A DNA stretch of 64,000 nucleotides from Atrichornis clamosus (GCA_013400975.1 WBMZ01010823.1:62001-126000), one strand, 5' to 3'. Positions 23,644 through 35,765 are shown, counted from the first letter of the stretch. The notes: generated by a model not told the origin, from the sequence alone. Program-made: numbers and translations.

Positions 23644-26094
23644 CACCATGGTAGTCTCTGCTCTCTGGGCAAACATTGAACAACACACTTTGTTTTGCCT
23701 GCTGGACAGCAGGAGCCTCCAGAGCCAGAGCCCCAGCAGCAAAAATGATGCACACCGTCTCCAGCAAGGAATTTAACATTACACACCAGCTGAAAAGTCA
23801 CAAAAGCCCCAGGAGGAGCTCTCAAGGATTGCCATGGCAGCCGTCAGGCTGAACATCAGAATTCAAAGCAAGGACTGACACATTAACACTGCTTTTAACT
23901 CCACCTGGAATTGGAAGGATCATCTATATTGATTAACCTTCACGTGATCAACCTTCAGGCTGGAGATGGATCCAGATGTTCAGGTGCCTCTCTGGTACTC
24001 GAAGGACCCTTTAACGTCAGTTTAAGCACAGATTTCATTTAAGTTTCTTCTCCCACGCCTGTCTAAAAGTTCTGTTGCCTGTCCTAGATGAAGAGATTTC
24101 AGCAACAGGTTTTCCTGGCATCTTTCTTCCTAAATTTCAACAGATTTTTTCCAACAGCCAAGAAAGTTCTTGTCCGAAGTCCACGCACAATTGTGGGTGT
24201 AGGGAGACACTGTGGCTGGACCCAGTGACTGCTGCTGTCCCCTGGGACAGCAGGGAGGAGGTGACATCTCAGCAAGCAGAGAAATCAGAACTACAGCCCT
24301 GTTAAGCACAGCACAGGCACCTGGCCTCCCCTGCCCATGGAGCTGACGGTGCCGATGAGCAATGCCACGACCACAGCAGACAACGTAATGCCCTAATTGT
24401 GCACTTCACACAGTCTCCAGGCACAGACTGCAGGGATGGGGTGGTTAATAAAGGCAGTGCTGAGGATTCAACACCCTCCTCCCCACAGGAGACACAACCC
24501 ACTGTGTGCAAGGGCTGAGCAGCTCCCAGCGCCAAGGCACCGGAGCGCTGCTCGTTCCGACACTTTGCCAGAGGGTCCCACTGGATGGTCTGGCTGGCAG
24601 GAAAACCCCTGGGCTGGAGCAGCTCAAGATTTCACACCTGCTTGGGCGCATTTCACGTCTGGTTTGCCGTCCAGGGCTGGGTGCCCAGGTGGGAGGCTCC
24701 TGGTTCTGGCACAGCGCTGCAGGGACAAGCCTGGCACTGCCACAAGCGCCCGCAGCGCAGCCTGGCTGGGTTTGCCCCCGAGCTCAGGGCTGTGCCCACA
24801 GCCCACCTCCCACCACTGCCCCAAGCCTGCCGGGGCAGCCTCACTCCTGAAGTAACACGAGGAGCAGGAACCGTGCCGTGCCAAGGGGAGCAGCCTCAGA
24901 GAGACAGCACATTCAGCTACGGACTGCCCAGTGAGGACGGGGAGACAGATGGGGCCTCACGCGGTGACACTCCAAAGCTCCCAGCACTGAACACCTCCCA
25001 TCCTTTGCACCGTCCTGCCCACAAAAGCCGGTTATTGCAGTTTTTAAAATCAATATACCTTGATCTATGGTAACTTTGACCTCGACAGCTTTGTGCTGGC
25101 CTGCTAAGGGAAGCTCTGGGCCATGGATCACCCAACGCTCTCCATCCCAAGGGGTGAAGTCGAACGGTCCAGAGACAACAACAGCTTTGCAAAGATGAGG
25201 TAAAGGAGCTCAGTAAGGCAGAAACAGAGTGCTCAGTGTTTTCAGCATCTGGCTCTAAGTGAACTACAGCTTTCTGCATACTCAGACACATCACCACAGG
25301 GTACATTTCAATGGACATTCCAGGCAGGCTGGGTGGAGCAAGACGACTTTCCAAGACAAAAGAACAGCTCTAACAGATCCAAGCTATTAAAGAGAACAAT
25401 TTCCTCTAGTTTCTGGCTTTTTGACCTTTACTAATAGCACGGGATTCTCCCCATCAGTCCCAGTGCCACATCATGTTCTGGAGGAGTGTCAAGGCCAGCT
25501 CTCCGTGTCCTGCCCTCGGGTGCTGTGCAGGTGACACCACCACACCTCCACACAGCCAACCACAAATCACTGCAACACCACCCGAGAGCACTGGAAAGCT
25601 TGGCTTCCACTTCCTACCGACGCTCTCTGATTGAATTGAAAACAAATGGAAAAAAATCACTCGTCCAGTCTGAGAAATCCGCCTCCAAGCCAGGCGTTAG
25701 AACTACCAAATTAATTACTGACTCCAAATGATTCCTGTTTGCAGGACACTGAGTCATGTACCAGAGAGGTGTCATTTGCAGTGGAGGCTTTTATCTCCTG
25801 GGAAATTTTTTTTGGAAAAACAATGGCTGTTTAGAGCACTGCAGAGGCAAAATATTTGTTTTTCTGGAGTGCATCTTTATCAGCTTCTTGGCAGGGATGC
25901 TTTAATAGCACACAGAGATGGGATGGGCACAGTGGGAATAGGAATCTCACCTCCAGCTCCTTGAGATTGAACAGTGGCTGTTTCCACATGTATTTGCAAG
26001 TCAATTTTGTGAAGCTATTAATGACAAATTTAGCTTTGATTGCTGAAAGTCCCTGGGTTAGTTAATGAAAGAAATGGTTACTTTAAGACATTAC

Positions 26095-26245
26095 CTCTCA
26101 TTTTCTCTTAGGATGTCTCTTCCTTTCTTCCAAGAATAAGTAGGTCTGGGGGAGGCTTTCGGCTTACACTCAATGATGACTTCACCACCCACTTTAACAA
26201 GAGTTAACTTCTTCAGGAGTGTCTTGGAAAAGTCTGGGCCGATGG
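26095..26245 (-). CDS. CNTN4: CNTN4 exon, first part of Ig5
   Basis: This 151-nt exon follows acceptor ttctgctttcag and ends GAGAG|gtaatg. It completes an Ala codon (phase 1) and leaves in phase 2 inside an Arg codon. It encodes [20 protein letters not shown], then [20 protein letters not shown] and [13 protein letters not shown] holds the first framework cysteine of Ig5 and YSW the conserved tryptophan. The Lys/Arg-rich character of this strand pair ([14 protein letters not shown]) is typical of the CNTN3-6 group. The following intron is the largest complete one in the window, 17.4 kb. Confidence 0.95.
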
Positions 26246-27091
26246 CTGAAAGCAGAATCAACACACACCAGATTAGAATTCCCTCTGGAAAAAGCAAAGT
26301 CAGGCTCTTTTGAACCTTACAGAATTCCAGGGTTGTTTCTCACATACAATTCCTAAAGTATTGAACTTTATGAACTATGTGAATGTGGAGTATGAAGTAT
26401 TTCCTTTTTGGTGTTATGATCATCATTTTGCCAGGCAACGGTGCACAGAAAAAATGGCACAAACGCAGAATCCACATAATTCATCAGAAATATTAATATT
26501 TCCAGAAAGATTGACATTTTTATGCTTTCTACTAATAACTGTTGTATAAACTGGGTTATTTATTTGAATTCTAGGAAGGTGGGAGACCTTGACATGGCCA
26601 GGTCCTGAACCAAGCCAAACAAGGCAAGAGTTGTTGGCTCCAGGGCACAGAGTACTCTGGAATCATCTCTCTGACTGCCCCCAGGGCACACTCTTCTGTT
26701 TTGGGACAAAGTCAGCTATCCACTGAAGTGACCCCCAGAGCCCTGCAGACAGCCTGCAGCCTGGCTGGGAGGCAGCCCAGGGAGTGAGGAGGTGCCCTGG
26801 CTTCTGACCCCTGCCTCAAAGGCCTTTTAAGGATTCATTTGGTGGGACCCTGTGACAGGCAGAGCTTTGCGCTGCCTCTAGACTGACTCTGGCACTGAAA
26901 TCCCCCAAGGCAACCAGAATACAATTTTATGTCTAGCAAGCAGAACAATTAATTTCGTCAGTGTAGAAAGCTCCAAGCAAACAGGTGAGACAGCTGAAGG
27001 GGTTTCAGAACAACTCTTGCCCTGCTCCCTTTGCTTTGCTGACAGAGCTTGGCTTTGTGTCGGAGCAGTGGCAGCACCCTCTGCATCCTCT

Positions 27092-27135
27092 CTGCTCCAT
27101 CCCTGGATCCCTCCTGCTCCATCCCTGGATCCCTC
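27092..27135. repeat. Perfect 22-bp tandem duplication
   Basis: Two identical, directly adjacent copies of a 22-bp unit starting CTGCTCCATCCCTGGATCCC. Confidence 0.95.
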
Positions 27136-28884
27136 CAGCTCACAGCACCGTCCTTGACTTACCTATTCCTGCATCCTGTGAGATGAGACTTTAGATCACT
27201 GTGCCTTGCATCCCCTTGATGCTCCACGACAGGATCTAAAGCTCACCTGCAGCAGCTGGGAGACAAAGCCCAGCAAATTCCTTTTTCTTAGGGCATCTCA
27301 TCTGCCTCAATTCTTTTGGATATTGTTCCTGTTAAATACAGCACAATCCTATGCTGATAATGGGATGGGCTTTATGATCCAATAGTGCTCATCAGCCACG
27401 TTCAGGAATCAGAGTTCAGAGATCTCTGAGCTGCCTTGTCTCTCACGTCTGATCATTATAAATACATTCTCACTTCTGAAACTAATTTTTCAGATGACTG
27501 TCCTAAATTTATGAACAAAATAGATTTTTTGAATAAACCTGTTATTTCCATCTCTATAATGAACAGTTTCGACGGTTTTTTGTGAGTCATTTGCTACTTC
27601 TCTTGCTCCTGTGTGAGACAGAGGAGTTGCTCACTCTGGGTTTTATTCTGTGACGTTCAAAACATCACCATTTGACATTTAGGAACTCAGGGCTCAATTC
27701 TCAGCACTACCACAACTTCCCTGTGCCACTTCAGGGGTAATGAATTTAATTTAGTCCCACCTTTTGTTTGTCAAATGGGGATTTTAATGCCCTTTCTGTC
27801 CCACTCTAGACCCACCCTTCATTTTTTCAATTTGTTTTTTAAACATTTAGCCTGAAAATTCTGTAAGACAAGACTGCATCTTGATATATGCATTTTACAA
27901 TGTCCAGCACCACAGGATTCTGCTTTTATTTAAAGACTCCAGGCAAGATAATTGGCAACAGTAATTGAGAAGAATCACTCTGAGAAAAGCTCTGTCTGTA
28001 ATTTTCCATTTCTCTTTTTCACTTAATTTTGCTGTAAGTCTCACTTGAGATGATTAAACACCACTACTAGCGAGTGCTTAACTTCGGGACCTTTTAAAAT
28101 AACCATTTTTACACTCACATCTGTTTAAAAGCTAAAATTTCCCAGGGAGGGCTCAGAATGCGGCCCTCCTTTGAAAACTCTGGTGAAGAGGCAAACCTGC
28201 TGTTTGCCTTTCAAAATGTGCCAAGTTAAATCAGAGCTGCACAGGAATTTCTCTGCAGGGCACCATTTGGGGGCTTTTCCTGTGGCAGACAGAAACAAGG
28301 CAGCAGAACCCAAATGAGAAGGTGGCCAAGTAAATGTTCTCTGACAGGTTTCCAAGGCCAGGATCTCCAAGATCTTTGCTTTTTGTGTGGACATGAGGAG
28401 CTGCTGGGCATGGGGACACGCTGGGGGTCCCCGCCAACAAAGGCTAAGCCCCTCTCTTCTGAGAACATCTCCCTTCCTCTCAAAGACTTGTTTTCGCCAG
28501 GTTTTAAACAGACAGGAAAAGCATCAGTGGGTTTATTTCGATTTCTTTCATGTCCAATAAATCTCAGCATTGTGAAGTCTAATTTATTGAGCTTTACTGC
28601 ACTTTCCTTAAACAGCAACACAGACAATCCTTCAAATGAACTTTTTTTTCTATGCAGGCATCTATCACTGATGATAAAAAATGACCAATAATTGAAAATC
28701 CCATACCTGGAAAAAACCCCGTGCTTTTTTCTTTGGGATAAATCAGGGAATGCTGCTATTGAACATTTGGTTTGAGAACAACTAAACCACTATTTTGTAA
28801 TCGGGGATGCTATTTAACCCTTTGAATGACATCCCTGTGCTGACACAGCATTTCCCAGGCCTGCCATTCCTACAAGAACATCAT

Positions 28885-29225
28885 TTGTGGCTGAGTTAGA
28901 GACTGGCAGGACAGCCAAGGCTGGCAGGGACCTCAGGGATGGTCCCATCCCACCCCTGCTCAACCAGGAGCAGCCATAGCAGGTTACCCAGAGCCATGTC
29001 CAGTTGGATGCTGAGTGTCTCCAAGGACAGAGATGCCACAATGTCTCTGACCAACCTGTTCTAGGGTTCAACCAACCTCAGAGTGAAGTTTTCCTGATGT
29101 TTAAATGGCATTTCCAGGGTTTCAGTTTGTGCCAATTGCCCTGGCACCGGCAGCCCTGAGAAGATCCTGGCTCTGTAATCTCTACTCCCTCCAGTCAGGT
29201 ATTTCCCCACTTGGATTCACACGAG
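28885..29225 (-). mobile_element. Old CR1 LINE 3' tail
   Basis: A diverged copy with CAGGGACCTCAGGGATGGTC, CCAGAGCCATGTCCAGTTGG, CTCCAAGGACAGAGATGCCA and TCTACTCCCTCCAGTCAGGT. It ends within 500 bp below the second Ig4 exon and is sense to the gene. Confidence 0.78.
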
Positions 29226-29700
29226 TTTTCCTGGTGTTACCTGGGAGGAGCAGAGCAGGTGTGCACACAACTGGTGGGGCAGAGGCTGGGTTTTTTTGGC
29301 GAGGGTTTGGGGTGGGAGTGTTTTTGCTGCCATTAGAATGGGGCCAGGTCTCTTCAGGCAGGAGGTTTGTCAGCAGAGCCACCGGGGCAGTTACAGCCCT
29401 GGATGTTCTAAATGGCAGTGCTTGGGTTTCTCCATAAATAATTTCAATCAGCAGGAGAGTGAATGTGCTTCCCAGCTCTCTGTGCTCAGTCACCCAGAGG
29501 AACAGGGGAATATGGGATGATGTAAAAACAATCCATTCTCTGCTCTCCACTTCCTCACGTTTTCATTTCACGCCTTCCTTAAAAACAAGCTGTCAAAGAC
29601 CCCCAGCAGCACTTCTGCTTCAGGTGCTGAAACTTGGCCAGACCAGGCAAAGATTCCTCTGGTTTTGGAAGGCTTGTAGGACTCAGGGAGGTCAACTTAC

Positions 29701-29830
29701 CAATGACACTGAGTTCTGCACTGGCAAAAATGACGCCGTGCCTGTTTTCCGCCACGCACTGATACATCCCGGCATCCGAGAGGCTGACATTGGGAATGGT
29801 CAGAGAGCCCTGCTCCAGCTGCACTCTGCC
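29701..29830 (-). CDS. CNTN4: CNTN4 exon, second part of Ig4
   Basis: This 130-nt exon follows acceptor ctgttccccacag in phase 0 and ends ATTG|gtaagt, a near-consensus donor, in phase 1. It encodes [20 protein letters not shown], then [20 protein letters not shown] and SVI. DAGMYQC carries the second framework cysteine that closes Ig4. N-V-S is a potential N-glycosylation site. With the preceding exon it makes a 267-nt unit (89 codons) that encodes Ig4 and could be lost or gained without a frameshift. In contactins Ig1-Ig4 fold back into a horseshoe, and this exon provides the end of that unit. Confidence 0.95.
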
Positions 29831-30219
29831 CTGTGGGGAACAGCAAAACAAACTCAAAACCAAACAAGGACAGCCCTCCTCGGGAGATAAACCCAGAGGT
29901 TGTTGTGCTATTTTTTTATAGCAAGATGGACAAAAAAGCCCTAGCAGCAATAGGAAGAATTTGCATGCTCCAAACTATTTGTCTGCCAGCCAAATTTATG
30001 TCAGGTTAGAGACTAAATGGTAAAGCCAATATAGAAGTTGGTAAATGCAATTTAAATTGGAGGACTTTCCCTTGACCCCTCATTGATTTAATACCCAAAG
30101 CATTTAGATTAATATCCCTTTCAAGTAGATGAGCTTGAAGCAAGAAATGCACTTTTATTCCATAGTGGTGTATCACAGCCAACCCCGTCCTCAGAAACAT
30201 TTCAAACAATGGTATTTTC

Positions 30220-30452
30220 GTAGAATCACTGAGTCATTAAGGTTGGAAAAGAGCTCCAAGATTAACGAGTCCAACCTTTGACCAAACAACGCCATCTCAT
30301 TAAACTCCAACATGTCCAGTCCTATAGTGGCATCCCTTGGTAACTCCACCACCTCCCTGGGCAGTCCCTTCCAATGCCTGACCACCCTTCCCATGAAGAA
30401 ATTCCTCCTGATGTCCAACCTGACCCTCCCCTGGCACAGCTTGAGGTCATTT
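30220..30452 (-). mobile_element. CR1 LINE 3' tail
   Basis: GTAGAATCACTGAGTCATTA and AGGTTGGAAAAGAGCTCCAA are the complement of the terminal part. CACCTCCCTGGGCAGTCCC and CTCCTGATGTCCAACCTGAC follow. It is a distinct older subfamily, 5'-truncated, in the Ig4-internal intron. Confidence 0.9.
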
Positions 30453-30765
30453 TGTGTATATATGGCAAGGAAGGCTGGTAAGACTGGTTGCCATCTTAGC
30501 CAGCAAAGACAGAAAGACTTAAAATCCTCTGCAGTTTACTGAAAACAATGTAGATGTTAATAATTAATGGTCCTGTACTTCTTATCAGCCACTAACGTGA
30601 TTTAAGTACAAGACCATCTGCCAGTGACCAGCATGAAACAACCAAAATGAGTGTGTGGAGTGAAAGCCCAGGCTATCGTTTGTCAGCCTGAGGACATGGA
30701 GCTCGTGTTATCAATTCTAATAAGTACAGCAAAGTGTTCCCTCCCTCCCCAGGAGTTTGACATTT

Positions 30766-30778
30766 AAAAAAAAAAAAA
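30766..30778. repeat. Poly-A run of 13
   Basis: An uninterrupted run of 13 A on the plus strand, in the intron inside Ig4. Confidence 0.95.
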
Positions 30779-31370
30779 TCTAAAATAAAGAGCTATTGGT
30801 TTTCTACTTGGCCTTAGGGCAGAAATTTAATGTTTGGGCAATTTTTATCAGGGTTTGATCAAATCTGGGCTGCCATGTTCTTTCACAGTAAGTGAAGGGG
30901 AAAAGCTCTGGCTACTGTGAAACCAAGGTTTTGGTGACTTGGTTTAGTTTGTGGGAGGGGTCACAGACTGAGCAAGGCCCCTCCACGAGAGGCTGGGCAG
31001 ACGTGGTGGTGGGAGGGGTGTGAGTCCACAGCTCCTGGTCACCTGCACAGGGACACAGCAGGAGGGCTGGGAACAGCACTAAAGACCAGCAGGAACACCA
31101 GGGTTTCATTGCCACGTGAAGTTCACTTGAACATCACAAATTAAATTAATTAATCCAGGGTGATCATTCTCTGGCAACAGGGTCCGTAGTCCCATCCAGC
31201 CATTACTTCTTCACAAGGGTCTTTCCAGGTTTGGATCATGGATCCTTCATTTTGGGGAGGACCTCTGAAGGCAGAGCTGTTGTGTGTCCTGCTTGTCCCT
31301 GCAGCAGCTCCTGGAGCCGTAGGGAGGTGCCCACCAGGCAAGGGAAGGAACAGGTCATGCAGTGGGGGGA

Positions 31371-31551
31371 TTTACAGTGAGGGAGGGGAGGCCCTGGCAC
31401 AGGCTGCCCGGAGAAGCTGTGGCTGCCCCTGGATCCCTGGAAGTGTCCAAGGCCAGGCTGGACAGGGCTCAGAGCACCCTGGGACAGTGGAAGTGCCCCT
31501 GCCCATGAGCTTTAAGGTCCCTTCCAACCCAAACCATTCCGTGACTGTAGA
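31371..31551 (+). mobile_element. CR1 LINE 3' tail close to an exon
   Basis: GAGGCCCTGGCACAGGCTGC, CCTGGATCCCTGGAAGTGTC and GAGCTTTAAGGTCCCTTCCA are followed by ACCCAAACCATTCCGTGACT. It is antisense to the gene and ends about 118 bp from the donor of the first Ig4 exon. Confidence 0.94.
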
Positions 31552-31669
31552 GCACCACCACCCTCCCCGTCCCAAAATGAGTACAACACCCCGACATCAG
31601 AGAGCTGGCAGAGCCTCAGAGCACCCACAGAGCCCGTGCCCCCCACCCCGGGGCTCCAGTGGTGCCTAC

Positions 31670-31806
31670 CTGGGGCAGCAGGGGCTCCCCATCCTTGAGC
31701 CAGCGGTAGGAGGGCTTGGGGCGGCCGCTGGCGCGGCATTCCCAGGACACGCGCTCCTCCACGGCCGCGTGCACGTCACTGATCCGCTGGATCCAGCTGG
31801 GCTGGG
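31670..31806 (-). CDS. CNTN4: CNTN4 exon, first part of Ig4
   Basis: This 137-nt exon follows acceptor tcctcgttgcag and ends CCCCAG|gtaggc. It completes a split Ala codon (phase 1) and leaves in phase 0. It encodes [20 protein letters not shown], then [20 protein letters not shown] and PLLPQ. It supplies the first framework cysteine of Ig4 (WEC) and the conserved YRW tryptophan. No sufficiently long start-initiated frame marks this exon, so I found it by matching the flanking exons and splice signals. It is very GC-rich, with about 12 CpG in 137 nt, in contrast to the introns around it. A CR1 tail ends about 118 bp below the donor. Confidence 0.92.
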
Positions 31807-34800
31807 CTGCAACGAGGAAGCAGAGAGTAAAGCCCCGTGTCTGGCACCAACAGCTCTGCAGGTGCAGCTAAATGGACATTTCTCCCGTTATTATCGCGTT
31901 TAAAAGTCGGATTTAATAATTAATAGCTGCTGAAGGTTATTTTTCTTCCCTGAGTCCAGCTCTGCGTTCTGAAGGTGGCACGGGCAAGGTCAGAACCTGC
32001 TTTTATTTTATTTTCAGTAAAAACCCTTACAGAAAGAGTAGCTTCAGCAATCCTGTTCATTGCACAAAAACAAAGCAATGGTTACAGCCCTGGTCCTTCA
32101 AACAGAAACACTTCCCTCCTCAGGATCTATGTGATTTAGGCTTCAAAGCCCTAAAATTCAGCTTCTGACTTCAAAACTTGTAATTTAGAACTACTTCTGC
32201 ACTGAAATTAAGGTTATTTCAGTAACTCCAGCCCATGTGGTTATAGGCACTGCTTCAGGTCCAAGCTCTCGGTCTTGTCTTGATTATGGCCACATCTCCA
32301 TGGATTGCCACGGGAATATCTTCACCTGTAGGAACAGTCTTTGCACCCAATAATTGTATTTATGGCATTGAATTAACCTAGAAAGTCCAAAAGCAGACAC
32401 TGGAGACACATTTTGGTAGAGTTCGGTGAAAACTGGCACTGGCACTTTTCAGACATTTATGAGTTTGCGTTTTTAATTGTGTTTCACGTATTTTTATCAG
32501 TTTGTTGGCTGTTTCCTTTTTAAATAGGGTTTAAATACAGTCAGACTCCACTAAATTCCACTAAAATTGCCACATGTTTTTGAAGACCATAAAACCCTCA
32601 GACTTTCTTAAGAATTACCTTCTGTCCAGATATATCTACAATGTACGATACTATCTATACAGCATCTTATTGTTAATATTATCTTCATGTATTAACGTAT
32701 CTTAATGTATTATATTATAATATATACAATACTTGTCAGGAAGTACCATTAAAAAATTGAGTGAGTTCAGATTTTTTTAATGGTCATTTGCCCTATTTTG
32801 ACATAAGAACATCTGACTTAGCAGGATGATATTACCAGCAGAGGTCTCCAAGAACCTGATTAATACTTTTCCCCATGTAATCAGATAAAAGAAAAAATTG
32901 AGATTACTCAAAGACAGGTAACAACTTCACATGTCTCCTTTGGATAGGGACAGGGGACAGAGATGGGTTGTAAAGGTTCAATTAAAAAATAGCATATCAA
33001 AATGGCAACTTGGTATGATTATAGCCAAAATACTGATACATCTGTGACGATGTGATGCTGGAAACACACGTTCAGAGAGCTGAGTGCCTTTGAAAACTGC
33101 TCAGGCTGTGTTTAACCCCACACCTGGCACCCTGCACGTGCCTCCAAAGCACAGAGAAAGCTGGAGAGCTCTGCACAGCATCTGAACCCCAAGGGACTTC
33201 CAAAAAAAAAAAGTGAACTGAGCATCCTGCCAGTGCAGAACTAAAAGAGGTGTCTGAAAGGAAAAACAAGTGGTGCTTATTTCTCTGGCTGCCCCCCCTG
33301 CCCCTGTAATATTTTAAGCTGGTTTATTGCCTGTATCTAAAGAGAAATGAAAGGGAAAGCCTTTAAATGTAGGAAGATGAAAGTCACTTCTGTCATCTGG
33401 AGTAAGAACTTGCACAATTCCATCGAGCCGAGACACTGCAGTGGGTTCAGTGGCTCAAGGACATTTGCAAATTACTCAGGAATTTACATATTTACTATTC
33501 TAACAGCATCTAACTCAGAATTTTGAAGGAAATTTTATGATCCCATGAAAGGAGCTCCATAAAAACTACAGAGATCCATTTGCCTCGTTTTTTTTTATTT
33601 GGCAGTGCTGTTTTACAGATTTCCCACACGAAACCAAAAAAACCCAGCCAAAACAAGTGGCAGTAATCTGCAAATCAAGAAAGCCCATGAAAGGTAAGCT
33701 GTGCTCTATAACATAAGTGTGTGCTTCGTAAAAAGAAAGGTAATTCCCGTGGTGAGGAGGACAGAAAATTCAGTATTTATCCCCATTTCATACTGACTCC
33801 CCAAATAAGGGAAATCCTGTCCAGAAGGCATTTTTTTGGGGTACTTTGCAGGTTGCTCATCCAAGCTCCTGCCCTGAGTGACCGCGCTGAGATTGAAACG
33901 TGCAGTGCTGGAAGTTGCCACCCCCAAATTCACGTCACCCACGAGCCACAGCCTGGCACCCCACACCCCCCTTCGCCCCCTCCAGTTATTTTAACTGATT
34001 TTCTATCCCAGAGCCATTTCCGAGGCAGAAAACTACAGAAGGAGCAGAGCAGGCCAGAAAAGAATCTCGGTGCCAAGCGTCCGAGCCCTTTGTTTCGCAG
34101 GAGCTTCCTTCTCTGCTGCTCTTGGGGAGCCTTTTCTAATTAGGTCAACCTCTCCTTTCAACAGTTCATTGCAGAGAGAAGCTCTTGACTTAATCTTGGG
34201 GAATACTCAGGGGTTGGTTCACGCAGCAAATATGCTTGAGCCACCAAATGAGAGTCACCACGATATAATGGAATTTGACAGGCGCCCAGTGGGGATCAGC
34301 CCAAGACGTGGCAACACGACACGAGATTTCAGGCATGATAATTAAAATAATTCAAATAAGGGTACGAAACCAGCTCCACTCTACAACGTTTTCTGAGATA
34401 ATGACAAGGTTTAATTTGTCTAGAAGAAGAACTTTGGATCATTTCAGTGGCGCTGACCGAAGATGAATTCTTTTACAGGAGGGGTCTGGAAATATTTTGG
34501 CCCTGTTTGAAGTAATTAAGACAGTACTGGCCTTGGAAACATCCCAGAGGAAAAATCGGGAAGCTGATTAAGAATTCATCTGAGTTGCAAGAAAAATTCA
34601 TATGCTAAATCTATAAAGTGGAAAAAAAAGCTTAGAGATAGAAGTACAACTCTTACATAAAGGACCGCTTTAAAGAAAAATATTCCCCTCCTAGGAGATG
34701 AGAGCTGTCTGGAATTTCTTCTCAGGGGGACAGAAGAAAAGTGATGGCAGTAGTTAGAAAAAAACCAGTTTACCTTTAATTACCTTTCAATCTTCACCAA

Positions 34801-35701
34801 CACAAAGTGGGACCCTTAAAACCAGGTGAATAAGGAAATTTGCCTAAATATATTCTTACTTCTCTAAGACAAAAAAATCCAAAAGGAGTCTGTCCTTCAT
34901 TGCAATGAACTGAAGGACAAAAGTAGGAACTGGAAACCTGGCCTGGAAATCATGTCCTAAAAGACAGCTGTGAATGAAAAGACGTGGCGGGTGATGATGA
35001 TGCATCCCATCAGAAATGAGTAACAAACCCCCAGAAGTAAGGGAGCAGTATGAGAAATAAACCTGGAGAACTTTGCAATCATCTGTGAGTTCAAAACAAC
35101 CAAAAAGACTCAGGCAAATGAGGTGCTAATACATATCCAGAATCCAATTCTCCATTGGTGTGTATTGATTTCAGTGTTCCTAAGCCAATTTATAGCTGCT
35201 GACGACCTGGTGCAGGCTGTGTAATTCATCATTAATGGCAGATGAAAGGCTGAATGACTTGTCCATTACTGTATCTATTCTAAGGAGATTGAGACTGAGC
35301 CCAGGATCACAAAAGTCTAAGGACCAGAAAGCCGAGCGTAAGAAGTAAAAAAAAAACCAAACCAGATGGGAAAAATAGACGAGTAATTGAAAATAAAGAG
35401 TGCAGCCAGTGTGTGAGGTTTGTGCAGGCACGGGCACACGTCAGCCTGCTCCAAATGGGGGCACAGCTTCTGCCACAAACCCCGCAGATCCCTCATTTTT
35501 TATCCTTCCCAATGATCACAGGGATGTGAAACCAGACCTCAAGTTACCACTTCTCTCCCTTCCTTTCCACCTCCTAATCCCTTCCTCCTGACCTCTACTG
35601 CCAAGTAAGGACTATTTGAAATCTATACAACTTAAAGCTGCCCAAATCCTCTGCCAAACCAATCTGCTGGAACATTCCACCTAAACAATCTCCATTTGTC
35701 T

Positions 35702-35765
35702 GGAAAGATCATCTTTGCAAAGATCCATCTTTGAAAGATCCATCTTTGGAAAGATCATCATCTGG
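35702..35765. repeat. Tandem array of 16-bp palindromic units
   Basis: Four head-to-tail units of about 16 bp, the clearest being CAAAGATCCATCTTTG at 35718-35733. Arms CAAAGAT and ATCTTTG are perfect inverted repeats around CC. The units on either side keep AAAGAT/ATCTTT arms, and the fourth is degenerate. Confidence 0.88.

Larger units (their letters stand above)
8713..26094 (-). other. CNTN4: CNTN4 intron inside Ig5, 17.4 kb
   Basis: This is the largest complete intron in the window, 17,382 bp, phase 2, splitting the two halves of Ig5. It contains CR1 tails at 16134-16465, 19338-19570, 19843-19985, 21385-21532 and 22712-22815, a 17-T run at 23627-23643, a CpG-dense stretch at 18541-19165 and a weaker GC-rich stretch around 24520-24970. 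I see no CR1 between the Ig5 exon and 16134. Open frames in it show no family motif. Confidence 0.9.
26246..29700 (-). other. CNTN4: CNTN4 intron between Ig4 and Ig5
   Basis: This is a 3,455-bp phase-1 intron. It holds one old CR1 tail (28885-29225) and a perfect 22-bp tandem duplication (27092-27135). I see no other exon or RNA gene. Confidence 0.92.
29831..31669 (-). other. CNTN4: CNTN4 intron inside Ig4
   Basis: This is a 1,839-bp phase-0 intron. It carries two CR1 tails in opposite orientation (30220-30452 sense and 31371-31551 antisense to the gene) and a 13-A run at 30766-30778. The rest is unremarkable unique sequence. Confidence 0.92.

Noticed and set aside
23600..23650. AATAAAG followed by a T run, as if a processed retrocopy ended here
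   Set aside because: A plus-strand retrocopy would carry A after AATAAA, not T. There is no open frame or target-site duplication beside it.
31238..31903. Open frame of 221 codons on the plus strand
   Set aside because: It runs through a CR1 tail and then antisense across the first Ig4 exon, so it is a shadow of a repeat and of GC-rich coding sequence.
32640..32770. AT-rich stretch as a possible replication origin or matrix attachment site
   Set aside because: AT-richness alone is not evidence, and no defined motif is present.
35702..35765. Possible CRISPR-like repeat array
   Set aside because: Units are directly adjacent with no spacers, and the genome is clearly vertebrate.
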